In this document: one piece after another, positions 1 to 14,279 of the stretch
How positions within the stretch are numbered: position 1 is the first letter of the stretch
Layout: each line of letters begins with the position of its first letter
Source: Baylisascaris procyonis
Taxonomy: Eukaryota; Nematoda; Chromadorea; Rhabditida; Ascarididae
Length of the DNA: 64,000 nucleotides
Assembly: GCA_037389465.1 (NCBI GenBank)
Contig: JAZARR010000146.1
Coordinates: 992,001-1,056,000, forward strand
Reading direction: 5' to 3'
Position numbers and translations under genes: made by a program
Notes under the pieces: model-generated
Database searches by the model: none
Told to the model about the DNA's origin: nothing
Seen by the model: the letters and a program-made list of their open reading frames with translations, nothing else

Positions 1-3000
1 CAAATTTACGTGTGTGTCTGTCTCTCAGTTGGAGAGTTTCAACTCAGGAACTCTTGAAGTATAAACTTTTAGCCCTTCCGAATATAAACTTCACGCCATT
101 CGGGTGACAGGTACGTAGTCTAGGGGCGCTATTCAAGGTGGTTTAAAGAATTGGTTCATTCGATTAGAGCAAATCGCGGAGCATTTGTCGCGCTCCAATC
201 AAAACGGTCAAAGTAAGACTGCTCCCTTTAAAGTGATGTTTTTCATAAAAGTTGTTGATTTTCAGTGAAAATCACTGAAATCAAAACAGTCACATGTTAT
301 TAAATTGCATCCAATATAGTATATGTATGCACAAATCAAATACCATGCAAGATCACTTCAAATTCAATACCAGTAACAATCGAACAAGACGATAATAAAT
401 ACATAATGAAATCTATGAGGAAAGATGCATTTTGAAAGCGTGTGCAGTATCACTGTTGTATTAAACAGTATCTACGTACCCATGAAGGAACTAGAAAAAC
501 GTGCACAAAATTGTGCTTTAACCATCGGCTGTAAGAAAAGGCCGGAGGGTTAGACTCATTAGACACGGCTCTAGGAACGATATAAGGCAGTTGGGAGGAG
601 CGCACATCAAAGGTTGACCTCTTGTCTCGCAATCACACAGCTTATATGGGTGGAGAGGCGATCGTGCTTGAATACATGCTTTGAACGTGCCGCGTAACGG
701 TTGCGCAAGCCCTGTTTTGTGCGAAGAAAGCGATAGCTGATTACGTGCAGCAATCGGCCCAAATTGAGTGACTGTCAATGATTTCGGCTGAAAGTGGAAA
801 CCAATGATGATCACTCAATTCTTCCGGTTGAATTTCTCAGTGCAATTCGATATACTTCTTAGTGTTTTTTTTAAATGTTCTCAATAAAATGTTCTAGGCA
901 GAAATTGTTTCAATGTGGGGGGATATCGTGTACTTTTGAATGCACTTATTATGGTTTATGCGTATTGCTATGCAGTTATTCAATTTTTGCATTTATGCGA
1001 TATTTTGCATTTTCTATTTATGCTCTTATATTATATTGGAGATCCATTTCGTTGTTTCATCCATTTACATTATTCTTATGCAGTTTTTTATTTAAAGGAG
1101 AGAGTTTTATGCAGAACTCTTCATTGGAATATTCGCCGTAGTCATATTGCTTTGTTCAGCGATAATCCGTAACCTTCACTATTCCCCTCTTCCACCTCCT
1201 TGACAATTGAAAGACAATACATAAGCAAGAAAATAGAATTAATTTCCTAATAAATCGTTGTGAAAAAAAAAAAACAAAAACAAATTAATGAAATGCTGAC
1301 CTTATGGACAACATGCACAGCGTACGCCGATGAAGCTGATCACCGCGATCGCTATGGTTCTTCAGATGAAATGGAGCAGGTCAATTCCACAGCTGTTGGG
1401 TCACTAATTGATCGTCACGAACGAGTCAGATCAGAAACGCGAAACACCTCTTTAATTAATGCTCACCGTTAAGAGGCCATCGGTGAGCAGCTATGCAGAG
1501 CGTTAGCACAAATATAAAAGCATTTGGCCATGATAGTCTTCTCCTTAGGTTACGGTATCCTCAAGGTTTTTCGATATAACTCATCAGGTTTTTTTTACTA
1601 TTCTTATTGTTCTAACAGGTTTCCAAACATCCTGTGATATCCAACAATTACCGAATATTGTAGCACCGACGACGCATGCTAGATAACCAAATCGACTCAT
1701 GAATAACATCTATCCTAACCAGCACAGGAGCTCTTTTTTATTTTTTTCACAGTCTTCATGTCGGTTACATGTCTTTCTTGTAGTATTGCAGGACTACTAA
1801 TCTTGCTGCTCATAAATTACGAAATAAGATAATCTAAAAAAAACAAAACAAACAAAGGCAGCAGAGATGCTGTTCATGAATGAAACGCAAGGTACAACAA
1901 CGAAACTGTATTTTTGCGAAATAATCTATGATAATTAAAGAAAGGATGGATGAAGTCTGAAATAAAGCATCAGCAGGAGATATAAAAAGCATGAGAACGC
2001 TGCATGAGATGTTGTAGTTCGATGGAATAAGGCGGTGTTACTATGATTATTCACAGAAAGGAATTGCCGCGTTGAAAGACTAACCGATATTGATCATCGG
2101 CAATTCGATCATTAGACAGTATAACTTCCAAGGGTTACAGATATCTCAAGAATTTCATGAAGGCATTTTTGAGAGAATCTATTCATTCACGATCATTTTC
2201 ATTACCTAGATAATAGCGATGCAAAATAAAAATGAATAATGCCTCAGATTTGCAAATCAGATTGCCTTTCTGAGTTCCGCGATGGAAGGGGGTTACTGAG
2301 GAATGTTGTGTTATTCATTTACCTGGATTTCGATATCGCTTATTCGAGTGGCAAGGCTTCATTTGAAACTCTAAGCTAAACAAAATCAAAATAAGATAAT
2401 GAGCGTATTTGTCAAAATATAAGAGCCAATTTGCGAGAATGCTATCGAAGTAACGCTAAAAATAACCGAAAGAGAAGACCAACGAGGACTATTTGTGGCC
2501 TTGTGTCGCGACCTCCTATTATCTGCACGAAAGTGTTGCGCAACAATTGTTTTTCGTTTTCTGTCGCAAGAACTTGTCCCCAGCAACGTTATACGACTTT
2601 CGTATAGGCTTCTCGCAGAGTTGAGGGATAACTGAGATCCAACTCGATTATCTCATCACAATGAAAGTAATAAACGGGCAAAAAGTATATAAATGCAAAT
2701 CATTTTTTCGTTCTTATTAAAGGATTTTTATTATGTATTTCATCTTTTAGCAACTATAAAAAGTGGCACTATTCGAAATTTTCTCTTCAAGATACTAGTA
2801 AAACTGCACAGAAAATGTTTGAAACATCCTATGTAGTACAAATTACTGCTTCGTAATAACGGCCTAAAAATGTTTTCCTAGTAAGAAGCAGTTACCTCTA
2901 AAACTTTTGGCCGAGGTTAAAGCTAAAGCCAGATTGACCGACACTTTTGAACTAAGAGGAAATCGTTTGGTACAAAGAGGAGAATTTTCTCAGAATTTAT

Positions 3001-6000
3001 TGAGATGAAGAAACGGGGAGTTTTCCGAGATGCAGTTTGATCTAAAATGTCAGTAGTGGGATTCTTCCATCACAACATTCTTATCTCTTCTCCTTACAAC
3101 CACGTCTCATATGCGATTCGTTTAGTGAAAGGAGATCAGGGGAAGTAATCATTGTACACTATCGATAGGTTCATTCGGGTTATCCTGCTTTGATAGGACG
3201 CAAATCATGGAAATAATTAAATTTTATAGTCAGTGAAAATTACGTTACTTTTGCTGGGTTCATTTTTAGACAAACTAAAGGAGTACTCATGAGAGGAAAT
3301 GACAGTCCTGATATAGCTGATCTTACCTTGTCCATTATGGAATCCAATATGCCAAAATTTCACATTTTAACGCTATTTTTTGTAGGTAGCTTGATGATTC
3401 AGTGGTATTCAATGTCGATAACTTTCACAGTATTGCTAAATTAATTTCTGGAGATTCACTACAGATTAAGATTACATATGCGGGTAGCACAGGTAACTTT
3501 TTGGATTAAACTTATATATTACATGTAACGGTGTCGTCTCAAGCGTCTGTGATAAGATCCCACTGTTCATACACAATTTAATTTCAGTAAATACAAGATC
3601 AGTTCAATTTTTCAGTAAATAAATACACTCAATTGGACGGTAACATCCCGCTAATCATACACAAAGTCTTATAATTTCCCCAGTCTATTGATTTAGTAGA
3701 TTATGCTCATTTAAGGCAGACTTTATTAATGACTGTAAAGGACTGCTAAAAAATTATAACGACAATGTTTCCCTAATGAAAAAAATTTTTTATATAAAGC
3801 ATTAATTAGTAAACCAGAATTTATTCTATAAGTTCGTCTACCCTAATAGACGGGGTATCAAAAGTTTGGTTTACGAAATGTTTAACGGACTTTAGTATCT
3901 TTTGCTTATTAAAAATGCAGGCGTAAGGGTATTGTGATCTATACAGGTCTTACATCTTCATAGTAAGATTGCTTTTACGATATATACAAAGATATATTTA
4001 TTGATTAACGCTTCTTAACATTACATTAGTAACGATGCAATATTGACTAACATTTATTTATTTAATTCTTTATTGTCATTTATTTAATTATTAGTTTTAT
4101 TGTTATAGGACGTTTATGTGTTAGTTTTGCCATTTTATTATGGTACTTATATTAGTATCTCTTCGTTGACATCTTTTAGGGAATCTCAAATGTTATTCGT
4201 TTTGTTTTGATAGATTTCACATCAAGCATAGATCATATAAATATTGTTCTACCCGTGAATAGTATTGTTCCCTCTATGCCATCAACACATTCATCGTTCA
4301 TTCATCAGCATTACCCTTCATGTCGATTGGGTATCTTCTGCGTTATGCCTTAACTATACGAATTTTAACTTACTATATTTGGATATACCATTTTTCTAAA
4401 TATATTTTAAACATATCCTAGTTTTTATGCTCAATCTTTCTATCATACTATGTTTAGACATTGCTTTTTCTTTTATTATGGCTTATTCTCCCGTTTTTAT
4501 AACTCTTTACTTTTACGTTTTTTTCACGCACATCTTATTGCAATGTTGAGAAGCGCTCCAGTAGAGTTGGTGCGATGTGTACTCTAAGTTAAAGCAGCAA
4601 TGCGTAAATAAGGTTCTTTGCATTATGGACGTTTATTAGGCCGTAAGTTTGATGGAGATTAGTTACAGAAACCTGACGACACAAACATCCTGTCAGGCCT
4701 TCTATCTTGTTCCTATCTTCTTGACAAGCTAGGCATGCGAAGAACTTGCAACGTGAGGCCATGCCTCGATCAGAATGTATGCACTGGAGAAGGACAGAAG
4801 AGAGAAGGAATGGAAGGAAGTAGAGCAAAAAACTCAACCATATTTTTTGGGGGAAAGAAAGGAAGTAAGGGTTTGCTTCAGCGCTTCCATTCATGAACTC
4901 AAAAAAGTTTATAGTTTTCGAAATATGTAATACTTAACGTTGCTCAGCCATGGCGTCGATCAGTCACATATTTTTTATTCTGAGTTTTTGAAATAATCGA
5001 AGCGATGTATCAATTCTGTTTTTGTTTTTTCCTACAGCGTCGTCTTTTGAGGCACCGCCCTTTTTTGAAAATGCACTCTTCCCTCATCGAAAAATTTGCA
5101 AACAGTTCTGAAAGCAGTAATGGTGCCATTATGCTATGCATCTTCAAACACATAAGGAAATACTGCCAGAGCTTCAACTTCAGATGCAGCAAACTTGAGC
5201 ATTAACTAATGATGACAATTCTTCACTTAAGCTGGCCGAGTATTCGCTCTCCATCAGAAATCAACTTTAAAGGTAGCAATAAGAACGATGCTATTTTTGC
5301 GAAAGCTGCGCACATATGAATTTCGCTTGTTTTCCCTTCGCGTTGTTTCACTTCTCTAATGCATTTTAAGTGCCAAACCATGTTTTTGTCAACGCTTTAC
5401 AGCACCTTCCTTAAACGGTCTTCGATGTTTGTGCTATCCGATTGCGATACCTTGCAATTCAAATGCATCAAGATTTTCTGATATGATAATTTGGTTTGGA
5501 GGCATTGGCCAGCAGGCATCCTGAGTCGAATGAATACGATAAGAGCTCTAAACTTAATATTGTACATGTTTGGATTTAAGCGCAACTTTAGAGTGCAAAT
5601 AAAACACTTGCTGAGTGGGTAATTTGTAGACACGCGAAGCATCTTAATTGATTTCATGCAGCTTCGAAGCCCGAATATGGCGATATTTGTGCAGCTTCGA
5701 AATGCGAAATTATGACGCTTCTAAGTGGCAGTCCTCATCTGATGCCACGTGAATTACTTCCTCCCTAATATGCGTTCCATTTAACTTCTTTTAACGACTG
5801 ATGTACACTATTCAATATGAAGTTTAAAATATTACGATCGGCTCGTGCATTTAATAAAAAATAGTGATAGGGCAATGTAGCGATGCTCACTCATCACTCC
5901 GACTGAAACATTGCACGTAGGGCCAGTTAATGAAGGTAAGGAGTACGATATGGCGTATGTTCATCAACCCGCCTCTTCGGCGATTTGTTTTCAGTGGTCG

Positions 6001-9000
6001 AATATTGCCGCATGTTAATGCGGCAATCTTAAGAAAACAGCGGATCCCTCTTAGCTGGGCTAATTCTTGATCGTCTACTTATTAACATTGGTGGTGTGCG
6101 ATATTTTCAGTTATGATACTTTATTGTCAGCACATATGATGGAAATTATTTCATCGTCAGTTAAAGTTATTTCAGAAATTCCACTGGTGTTCTGTGGTCA
6201 TTAGTGTGGCTGAAATTATGGAGAATTTCTTTGCTGGATCGGTAAGATGAGTGAATATGTGCCCATTTTCATTGAATGCCAAGTTCACTTAGATTGTTCC
6301 TCTCCTTTGCTAATAATGTGATCTAAATTTATAATAATTCAAGAAATCATTGAAATATTCAATTTGCTTATTGTCGAATGCTTTTAGTGTGCTTATTGTC
6401 GAGCGCTTTAATAATGTCTATTAACAACGCGTTTTGGAGAGGTCTTCAATGGTTTTTGCAATCGATTGCTGCCCAAGTATGACAAGACTTCCTTAACTTT
6501 AATAAATACAATTGAAGCCCTCATTCAGCGTTGTCGAAAAGGTAGAAACACTGCTTGAAGCTAAGTGACAGTAATATATCGTTTCTTTCGAAGCTTTTAT
6601 GCAGCTGAAACAATGCAGCATCATTACGATTCCTTGAGAATACTCATTGAGTTAATGTACGATGATTTAAGCCTTTTTTAAATGCTTCAATAGTGATTTT
6701 TTTATCTAGTGTTAATTCACGTTTGGCTATAGTTAAATAAATTTCAAAAGCATTTTAAAATTTCGATGCACCGGCCTTCCCTACTTTTCTTTGCTATAAA
6801 TTTTTGAACACATTCTCACTAATTTATTGATTGACTGAAAACAATCTATTTCTTCCTGGAGTCAAGGACTTTGAACGACTCATAAAAACAATGAAGAAGC
6901 GTTGATAGGTTCTATCTCAAGTTTTTACTTCATGATTTCTTCCACCAAATGAAACACCCTTGTAGTAGCGTTTTATTTCATTTATTGAGGGTTGTCGTAT
7001 CCATCTAGTCATGAGGATATTATTGCCATTGAAATCGACTTTTCATTACACGTTTTCCTTGGAAATGACACTGCGTTTTCTTTATCACTCTTCTTTTTCT
7101 TAGCTCAAATCTGTATAAATGGTTGAAAATTTGAGCATCGTCTCTCTTCTCCGGGAAATATCATTCTCTTATTTTTATTTCTTATACAGCGACACATTAA
7201 TGCCGAAAAAGGCTTCTAATTTTAGGTTAAAAAATCGGATTTTCTATGCACATTGCTAATGGATAAATTTGATTTGCTCTTGCCGCTGTCGATATTTTCG
7301 TTCAGTTTCGCAATATTTTTGCTCATTTGAGCATGCCATTTTGTTTATTCTATTATATCCGTTGTTCGATAAAGCTTGCCAAAAAAGGGCAAACGAGGCG
7401 GAAATAGCGAGCATATTAAATGTTGTTGATGTTTCCGCTCAAAATTTCTCGTGACTTTTTGCCAAATCCCCTCCCACCTCGATGCTGGACCAATGAGTAA
7501 AATTTAGCATAAACACACAGGACATTCACTGATTAAATTGTTGTGCATCCTTCATGCCTTCAAAGGAATGATGTCATTCAGGAATTGGCGAAACTTTCTT
7601 CGCACCATAGATTTCTTTACATTCCCTTAGTCCCAATAATAGCAACCACGAAACAATGCGACTATAAAATTCGTGCAATTAACCTAATCAGTACAAGCGG
7701 CTTAATTTCTGTTCTTTCCATAAATATGCTTCATATTGTCTTTAGAATGACATTATCCGCCACTAGAAGCTTGAGCCCCACAAAAAATGTTCAGTATCCA
7801 ATTCAGAACTCTCTGTCTCTTGTTATTTCCGGAATCCGTATTGAAGCGCTTCAACTGGTTGGATTAATGATTAGACGGTATGTCCCCAATCATCAACAGT
7901 TTTGAGCGTGAATGGGAAAATGGAAAATGTGATGCAAAAAAAGGAAGAGGAAAGCATGCAATGGCTTGCCTAGACGAATGAACAATAAAACTTTATTACT
8001 TCTTCACGATCTATGTAAAATTGAATTCAATAGTGTTGCCGTACATTGAATTTTTTTTTTCTTTTTCACTCTTCACGTTTCGCACGCGGTCGATTTTCAA
8101 GACAACGCTTTCGTTTAAGGTGACAGGCTAACAATTTAATTCCGTTCACTTCCATTCGTCGTAACAGTTTCGTTCGTTTTTCAATAAATACGCATCTGCA
8201 CAAAATAATTCACGCGCATACCAACTTAAAAACTTTAAAGAATTCTTTTATTGCTAAGGAATTAGCTTTCACTAAGCATTATTTTATATGCGAACAGCAG
8301 TGGACGTTGTGCGGAAATTTGTGGGCGCTTGCCTATTCCTTCCGTTGTCGGTGATTTTTCGGCGCTGATAGTTTGTATTTTGGGGCCAATCTTTCGAACC
8401 ACTCTCCATATTCTTCGCCAATTTTCATGAGCTATAAATGCAGCTCACCGTAAGCATCCAATTACATACCCGTCCAAATATAGCTGTAAGTTTGCGCTAC
8501 ATTTTTGACCTCAGATCACTTTCAAGGGCACACCGGAAGGAGACTGGAATGATAACCTCAGCAAGTAGCGCAACCGGAATTCATGAACCTTTTTTTGGTG
8601 AACGTGCGCATCAGTGGTGCCGTCTCTAGTGGTGTTTATCAATAATATTTTGGAGCACATGTTGCGGCGGGCTTTGTGTTAAGCAGTCGTTGTCTACCCA
8701 AAATGAGAGCGTAGGTCGAATCTTGAGGAGCTTGAAGCATTTACACCGTATCAATTACATCATCGGCTTTGCTTACTAGACCTTATGAGGTCTTTTCTGA
8801 GGTCTCTCGTCCGTACTTGTGTGCTGATCGTTCTTCCTTCTAGCACACGCCTGTCTTAGCCCAACAGTTATAAACCCAGAGTTCACAATGTGTACTTACT
8901 GTGTTGCAGTGATTTCGATTGTTAGTTTTATTATTACTCTCTGCTGCTAGGCCTCGCCCATGCCACGGATCTGTTTCCGTAGAACAGTAGAAAGATAGAG

Positions 9001-9313
9001 CTGCTTTGCTTTGAGGAAGATCGACAGCCGTGTTCCCAAATGCATATATGTCTCAATGAGCATAGAATTCGCAAATGGAGAGGATTTATAGCGGTTTGTT
9101 AGGTTCAAGATGTAGCTGATGGATGAAAAGCATATTTATGAGGATGGCACATTTAAGAGTATCCGACTGAGTGCTAAAAGATTATGGAGAACGAATTCTT
9201 CATTTGTAATATCGCATATCAACAGTTAATTTTTAATCTTAGGCAGTAAGTAGCGAAGAAGATGTAACCGCAGGAACTAACAGTTCATGTTCAATAGCTG
9301 CCTGGTTACTTAC
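1..9313. other. AT-rich region without an identifiable gene
   Basis: No recognised coding family, RNA gene or element apart from a small hairpin. Weak exon-like segments are: plus strand 1320-1472 (ADEADHRDRYGSSDEMEQ); minus strand about 4683-4794, a six-cysteine segment after a long pyrimidine tract (CIHSDRGMASRCKFFACLAC); and minus strand about 5450-5520 (DACWPMPPNQIIISENLDAF) between an AG and GTATCG. None connects into a model. Confidence 0.4.
6004..6027. repeat. Perfect 10-bp stem hairpin with a 4-base loop
   Basis: ATTGCCGCAT and ATGCGGCAAT are exact reverse complements separated by GTTA. The stem stands out as GC-rich within AT-rich DNA. No function can be assigned. Confidence 0.75.
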
Positions 9314-9453
9314 ACAAGCGAACGATCGCCTGACCTGTTTAGTAAACTCCCGATTGCAATGAAATATTCCATGTTCAACAAAGGGTTCCCTGTTCTTTTC
9401 GCGTACTTGTGAGAATCGCCGGATGTGGTCCACTCTCAACACGATTTTGTGCG
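9314..9453 (-). CDS. Candidate internal exon, gene unknown
   Basis: A 140-base open segment is bounded by a good acceptor (ATAATTTCAG) and a perfect donor (GTAAGT). It enters needing two bases to complete 46 codons and leaves in phase 0. The encoded peptide (HKIVLRVDHIRRFSQVREKN, then REPFVEHGIFHC...) is charged and looks like protein, but I do not recognise a family. I found no phase-compatible partner exons nearby, so it may be chance. Confidence 0.3.
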
Positions 9454-11486
9454 CTGAAATTATGTCTAGAGCAGTCGGAGTCGAACTTTTTAGCATGAAT
9501 TTATTGCAAATACGTTGCTTGAAATGCTAGAAACGTCATAAGCACAGGTTTGAAGGAAAGAAAGGAGATCGCCATTCAGTTTTTGCAAATAATGCCATAG
9601 GCAGTAATTTTCTTCAACTGCGATGCAATTTGCATTCGTAGAAGCGTTGAGCGATGTAACAAACAAACATTCGTTTATTTAGCAATAAAATGACGAATAA
9701 AATGGTGAAAGCACATTAAAACAGGCTAAGGGAAAATATGAGCAGGAAAGTACAGATGCTAGTCTCAATCAACACAATAAACGTTGCGATACTTAGAGTC
9801 AGAAGCAGATTAATGCAGATACCAATAACTGTAATTGCTGCAAAATAAGACAACACGATATGTGTACAGTAGGCATTTAAAGGCTATATGGGCCGTTATA
9901 ACTCAAAACAATGAAAACAGCGCAAGGGAGGGGGATTCTTGTAGAGATCGTAGTACTCATGTAGTTAGAATTGTGGGGCCAACTGTTAGTGACCTTTAGC
10001 TATTCGAACACTTCGCTTCTCGCTAAAACGGTGAACAAAAAAGAGTCCATCATTGTGTCAAAGGGATTCTTTTGTGAAACGAAAGCGAATCTTATAGAAT
10101 TCGTTGAATTAACCGCCATTCTATGATAGTGACTGTAGCCCCCAGTAATCAGAAGCGTAAATGCATTTCAGCTACTCACTACTCGAACGTATCCTAAGAA
10201 AGAAAGAAATTATTTAGCGAATGTGTCCTATTACCTATGAGGAATGGACGAAAAAAAAAACCACTTCAGGGATCAGATGCACAATATTGAAAATCGCTAC
10301 AAGGCCTAAATAAAGATGTTCAAGCCTAAAATACTAAAGACGCAATAGAGCAAGTCTATCGAGATGATGTTCGTCCTTTGTACAATTTCCTTAATGAAAT
10401 ATTTTTGCATTTATTCACTTAAAGTGGGTCATTTAACGTCAATAGAATGCCTATACATATGAAGCAAGTTGAACGAGAGGATACGTGTCAGCTTTAAGCA
10501 GTGATGCAAACACTTTCAAAGTTCCAGTATTGTATGCCGGCAGAATCACTTTGAATCTTCAACTCGCCATAGAGAATATTCTTTAATAAATGTAAATTTG
10601 TTTGAAAGTTTTTCCGAGATCAGAAATCTCAAGTGTCTCTTGGTATTATTTGAAAACTTACACCATTCATCTGATAAAGCAATTGATTATGATGATTATG
10701 ACCATTAAAATGTAGAAGGGTGGTTTTAGTCTGAGCTCTTAAAAGACCATTGTTTGGACAATATGAGATTTACGCACACTGTTTGGGTGAATTGTTGAAG
10801 CATCCTCAATTGAAAATCAACTGAAAAAAAAAATCTGAGTACAATTCGTAAATATAATACAAAATACAGTCAGTTGCCTATAGCTAAAGTTGCTATAAAT
10901 TAAGCGTTTTTTTTTTTGCTAATGTAATTACAATTTCGCATGCGATATGTTTGTGAATGCGATATTTCCAAGAGTTGCATAAACTCTCATAGTGGCAAAT
11001 GATTGCTGTGAGCGGTGCAATTTGGCGAATTTTACGAGTATCACGCTATACTTTTCCTATTTCCGTTTCTAATTAGTACTCGCTAATAGCTTAGCCGATG
11101 TATCACAAAACGCTTAGTTTTTCAAATGACTGAATAGGAGGATATTTTAAAAGGAAGTTCGCAAATATTCGAACGTTATCTATTAGTTGCTTGCTTTAGA
11201 CTATAAACAGAAGCCGAGTAGAAGAAGAATTGAACAACAAGTTGAACGGCAAATCAGTATAATTATGGACGATTTTTATGTCATAGCTAAATTAGAATCG
11301 AAACCCCAAATCTCTAAAGTCTCACGCCTAGAATTTTTATTGCATAGAGGAGTAATTGCAAAAGAGATGTAACCTGTTTTGGTGAAAATTCTTAAATATA
11401 TATCGTCCATGAATAGATCCTGATAAATTTAGTTGATACCTGTGAAGCTTATTGAAACAGTGATCTTGCATAACCAAAAAAAAAGC

Positions 11487-11981
11487 CTAGAGAAGGCAGA
11501 TTTCATGTGAAGGTATGAAAGATATGGAAGACTTGACTGTTGGACTTTCTCTAACAATACGCGAAATGTTTTCATGAAATATGAGGTCATTGTTTAGAGT
11601 AACGTCAACGTCTATAACAGACAAAGACGATATTACTGGTTTGTCGTGAATAAGTAGACTGATGGTGTGGATTTTTGCCGATACGAACAAGGCCATTTGC
11701 TTCAAAAAATTTGATACGCGTTTCTAAAATTTCCTAGCTCAGAGAACTCAGTTTGCGGATGTAGACAACGAATTGCATCCATCAAAATTCGCTGAACCGC
11801 CATCATAAACAAGCCGATCCTCTTTTTTAGATTTTTGGAATAAATAAGAGCACAAACAGAAAATCCATGGAAAGTGAAAAAAGCAGGACCTTTTTCTGCA
11901 AAAATTTACAAGACCTTCAAGATTACTCGGAGTTAAATCAAGCATAGTTTCAGGTCCGTTTTCAACTTGAACTGGTTCTAG
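11487..11981 (-). mobile_element. Decayed non-LTR retrotransposon (LINE) reverse-transcriptase fragment
   Basis: Two conceptual segments on the minus strand resemble LINE reverse transcriptase. The upstream one (11748-11981) contains LFQKSKKEDRLVYDGGSAN, which fits the conserved N-terminal RT stretch of the type LFxxSLxxGxxPxDWxxAxV. The downstream one (11487-11705) contains HDKPVISSLSVIDVDVTLNN followed by DLIFHENISRIV, which fits the region after the catalytic core (INGxxIxxVxxVRDLGVxxxxxLxFxxHI). The two are almost adjacent, so the intervening core, including the catalytic YxDD motif, has been lost and the copy is dead. It is probably CR1/Jockey-like; the clade cannot be fixed by eye. Confidence 0.65.
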
Positions 11982-13280
11982 AGTTTTCTAAAATATGCTG
12001 TAGCTAGGAACGAGATCATCAGACTCTTCATGATCTGCTGACGGTGGTCAATTAACAGCTACTTGATATCACCATATAATTTTATAAAAGAAGGTAACAG
12101 TATCATGAGAAGCGTCAGGAAAACGATCGTCTGACGGCAGTTTCTAGATGGTGGTCTAAAAACAACGAACGCCCTAGTTTACGCTTTCCTTCGCATAAAA
12201 GATCTACGGTAAGCAGTTAAGTGCCTTCATTAACACCAGTGGGCACAATGATAAGCAGTATGAAAGTGATAGGCTTGAAAAGAAGCAAGAGTAACCCACC
12301 ATCTGTTTTCAGTGGATTACAACCGAAAGCGCTCAATTTGTGAAAAGTATTTCATTTGTTCTATTTTTTTTTCACTTGGGAGTACATTTCAATGAAACCC
12401 AGCCAATCAAGGAAATATAGGCAAATAGACATTTGCCAGTGGCGAATAGCTCATGCTGAGATAATTTCCAATCAAAACCAGAGAGAGCGCTGATTGCTAT
12501 TAAGTTAAGGACGTCTGAGGATTGAGGGCGTTCTGTCCCATTCCGACCAATCTATGCTATGCGTCGTTCGCTCATCTGCGATGGTGATATGCGACCTAAA
12601 GTGAATGAATCACCACAAAATAATGCTTTGAAAAGTTTGAATAATGCAGAAGAATTTCCTGCGTTTGCCACATGATAATGAAATTTTCCGTGTAGAAGAG
12701 TGTTTTGCTTGATACTAGGAGGGCGTCGGTTTATATTGTCGTTTTAGCACTGTAGTCGAAATATTTGAATGAAGTGGTCCCATATTATCGCCAGTTAAGA
12801 GTTCAACCTCCGTAGTTCTCTGAGGTTAGTATTTGCTAGTAATGACGCATAACGGAGTCCATGCATAACGAAATGTTGGAATGACTTCAGTTTTCGGTAC
12901 TGCAAAAATCCATCTTCTGATTCAATCTTGGCAGGTTTTCGTTTGGTTTTTTGTTCATGATTACTTATGTGATGTCTTCGATAAATGTTGCATCATTTTG
13001 CACATTGTCGAATGACAGGCGTTCAATCAGTGCGTAAAAACGTTTACCCTTCAGCTACATTGCTTGCCGAAAAGCTTGACAACAACGCGATAATTCATGT
13101 GGGTGAGTCTTCGAGGGATCGATGAAACCAGCTGTATTTTTTCAAAAGACGCGCCATCGAAATGGATGGCATTGTGCCGTCACCTTCTAAATGAGCTTTG
13201 AGACGTTCCGTGAAGGTGGAAAGTCCGTAACACTTTCCAGCTTCTAGCCCATTTCTGGCAACTTTTCACTAACTTTTTGT

Positions 13281-13571
13281 TTACACTGTCTGATTAATTC
13301 TTTCAATGATCACCTCGACGACTTCATTAGCGTTATTGTCCGTTAGGTCAGCTGATAAGGCAATTGAACGATCGGTCCCCGTCATGTGTTGTTTGGTGTT
13401 CGTTGTTGGACTAAATATATTTTGAAGCAGTAGAGAATATGGTCGAAAGATAATGAGGAGGAATAATAAGATGAAAGGTAGAAGAAAGAGCGCGATTGGT
13501 GGACGATCAGAGAGGCAGCCTTCAGGGCAATCTTGCAACGTGAGTCCCTTATTATTACTGATGGAGTAGAA
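13281..13571 (-). CDS. Candidate terminal exon with one membrane segment, gene unknown
   Basis: The acceptor GTCGTTTTAG is followed in phase 0 by 96 codons to TAA. The peptide starts FYSISNNKGLTLQDCPEGC, continues into a hydrophobic segment (IALFLLPFILLFLLIIF) and ends in a polar, acidic tail (SADLTDNNANEVVEVIIERI). That would suit a membrane protein with a short cytoplasmic tail. It is phase-compatible with the candidate exon at 14280-14417. No family recognised. Confidence 0.33.
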   Translation of the reverse strand, partial: FYSISNNKGLTLQDCPEGCLSDRPPIALFLLPFILLFLLIIFRPYSLLLQNIFSPTTNTKQHMTGTDRSIALSADLTDNNANEVVEVIIERINQTV

Positions 13572-14075
13572 CTAAAACGACACAGGACGATGCATAGAGT
13601 ATAGAAAAGTATTAAACACGACGGCTCAGCGATGCGTGAAGTGACTAAAGCTATGCGCTATTAGCTTGTTCTTTAATGACCACCTAACAGAAATTTTGTT
13701 CTTTCCACGAAAGGAGATAGAAGTACGCTCGACAAACATGTATTCTGACAAGATTTTATTGTTCGCAACTAAATTCCTGCCTGGAATGGTGAAGCATTCC
13801 ATCTATGTCGCTTATCCACTTTCCGAAATCATTATACTTTAGTGCTCAACGATGCAAAGTGAAGCATCAAGCGAATGTGAGCAGTGTGCAAACTTCAGTT
13901 AGAGTGACAGTGTAGTTGAAATGAGATATGTTCAATCAAGGATATCTTGAAACTTGCAAATATAAGTGAGCAACTTTCAATGGCGAACATGAGGGGGAAT
14001 AGAGTATTATTTAAGTATGTAGTGCATGACTGACCCATTCAAAAGAATTGGAGCGGTTGAACTAATCATAATCAA

Positions 14076-14097
14076 TTTTTTTTTTTTTTTTTTGCAG
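14076..14097 (+). other. Poly(T)-GCAG, a strong acceptor-like sequence
   Basis: Eighteen T's run straight into GCAG. An open 19-codon frame (CAHHFSSRVDKILRELRLR, stop) follows on the plus strand. It could be the acceptor of a short terminal exon or simply a poly(T) tract. Confidence 0.3.
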
Positions 14098-14279
14098 TGC
14101 GCCCATCACTTTTCATCGCGTGTGGATAAAATTCTGCGTGAATTGAGATTGCGATAAATATTCCGCAAGGAACGGCTCGTTATGCTCTTATTCAAAGCAG
14201 ATGTTACATTTTTTTTTTCTTTTTTTGCAAAAAGAGAAGTTCCACTCTCTCTTTTTTTTACTTTTTACCACCACGTTAC

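Noticed and set aside
7543..7905. 120-codon plus-strand frame
   Set aside because: Composition follows the local AT-rich background; no acceptor, donor or domain is visible.
9474..9490. tRNA T-arm-like GTTCGACTCC on the minus strand
   Set aside because: The flanking bases do not form a T stem or acceptor stem, and no A box lies at the right distance.
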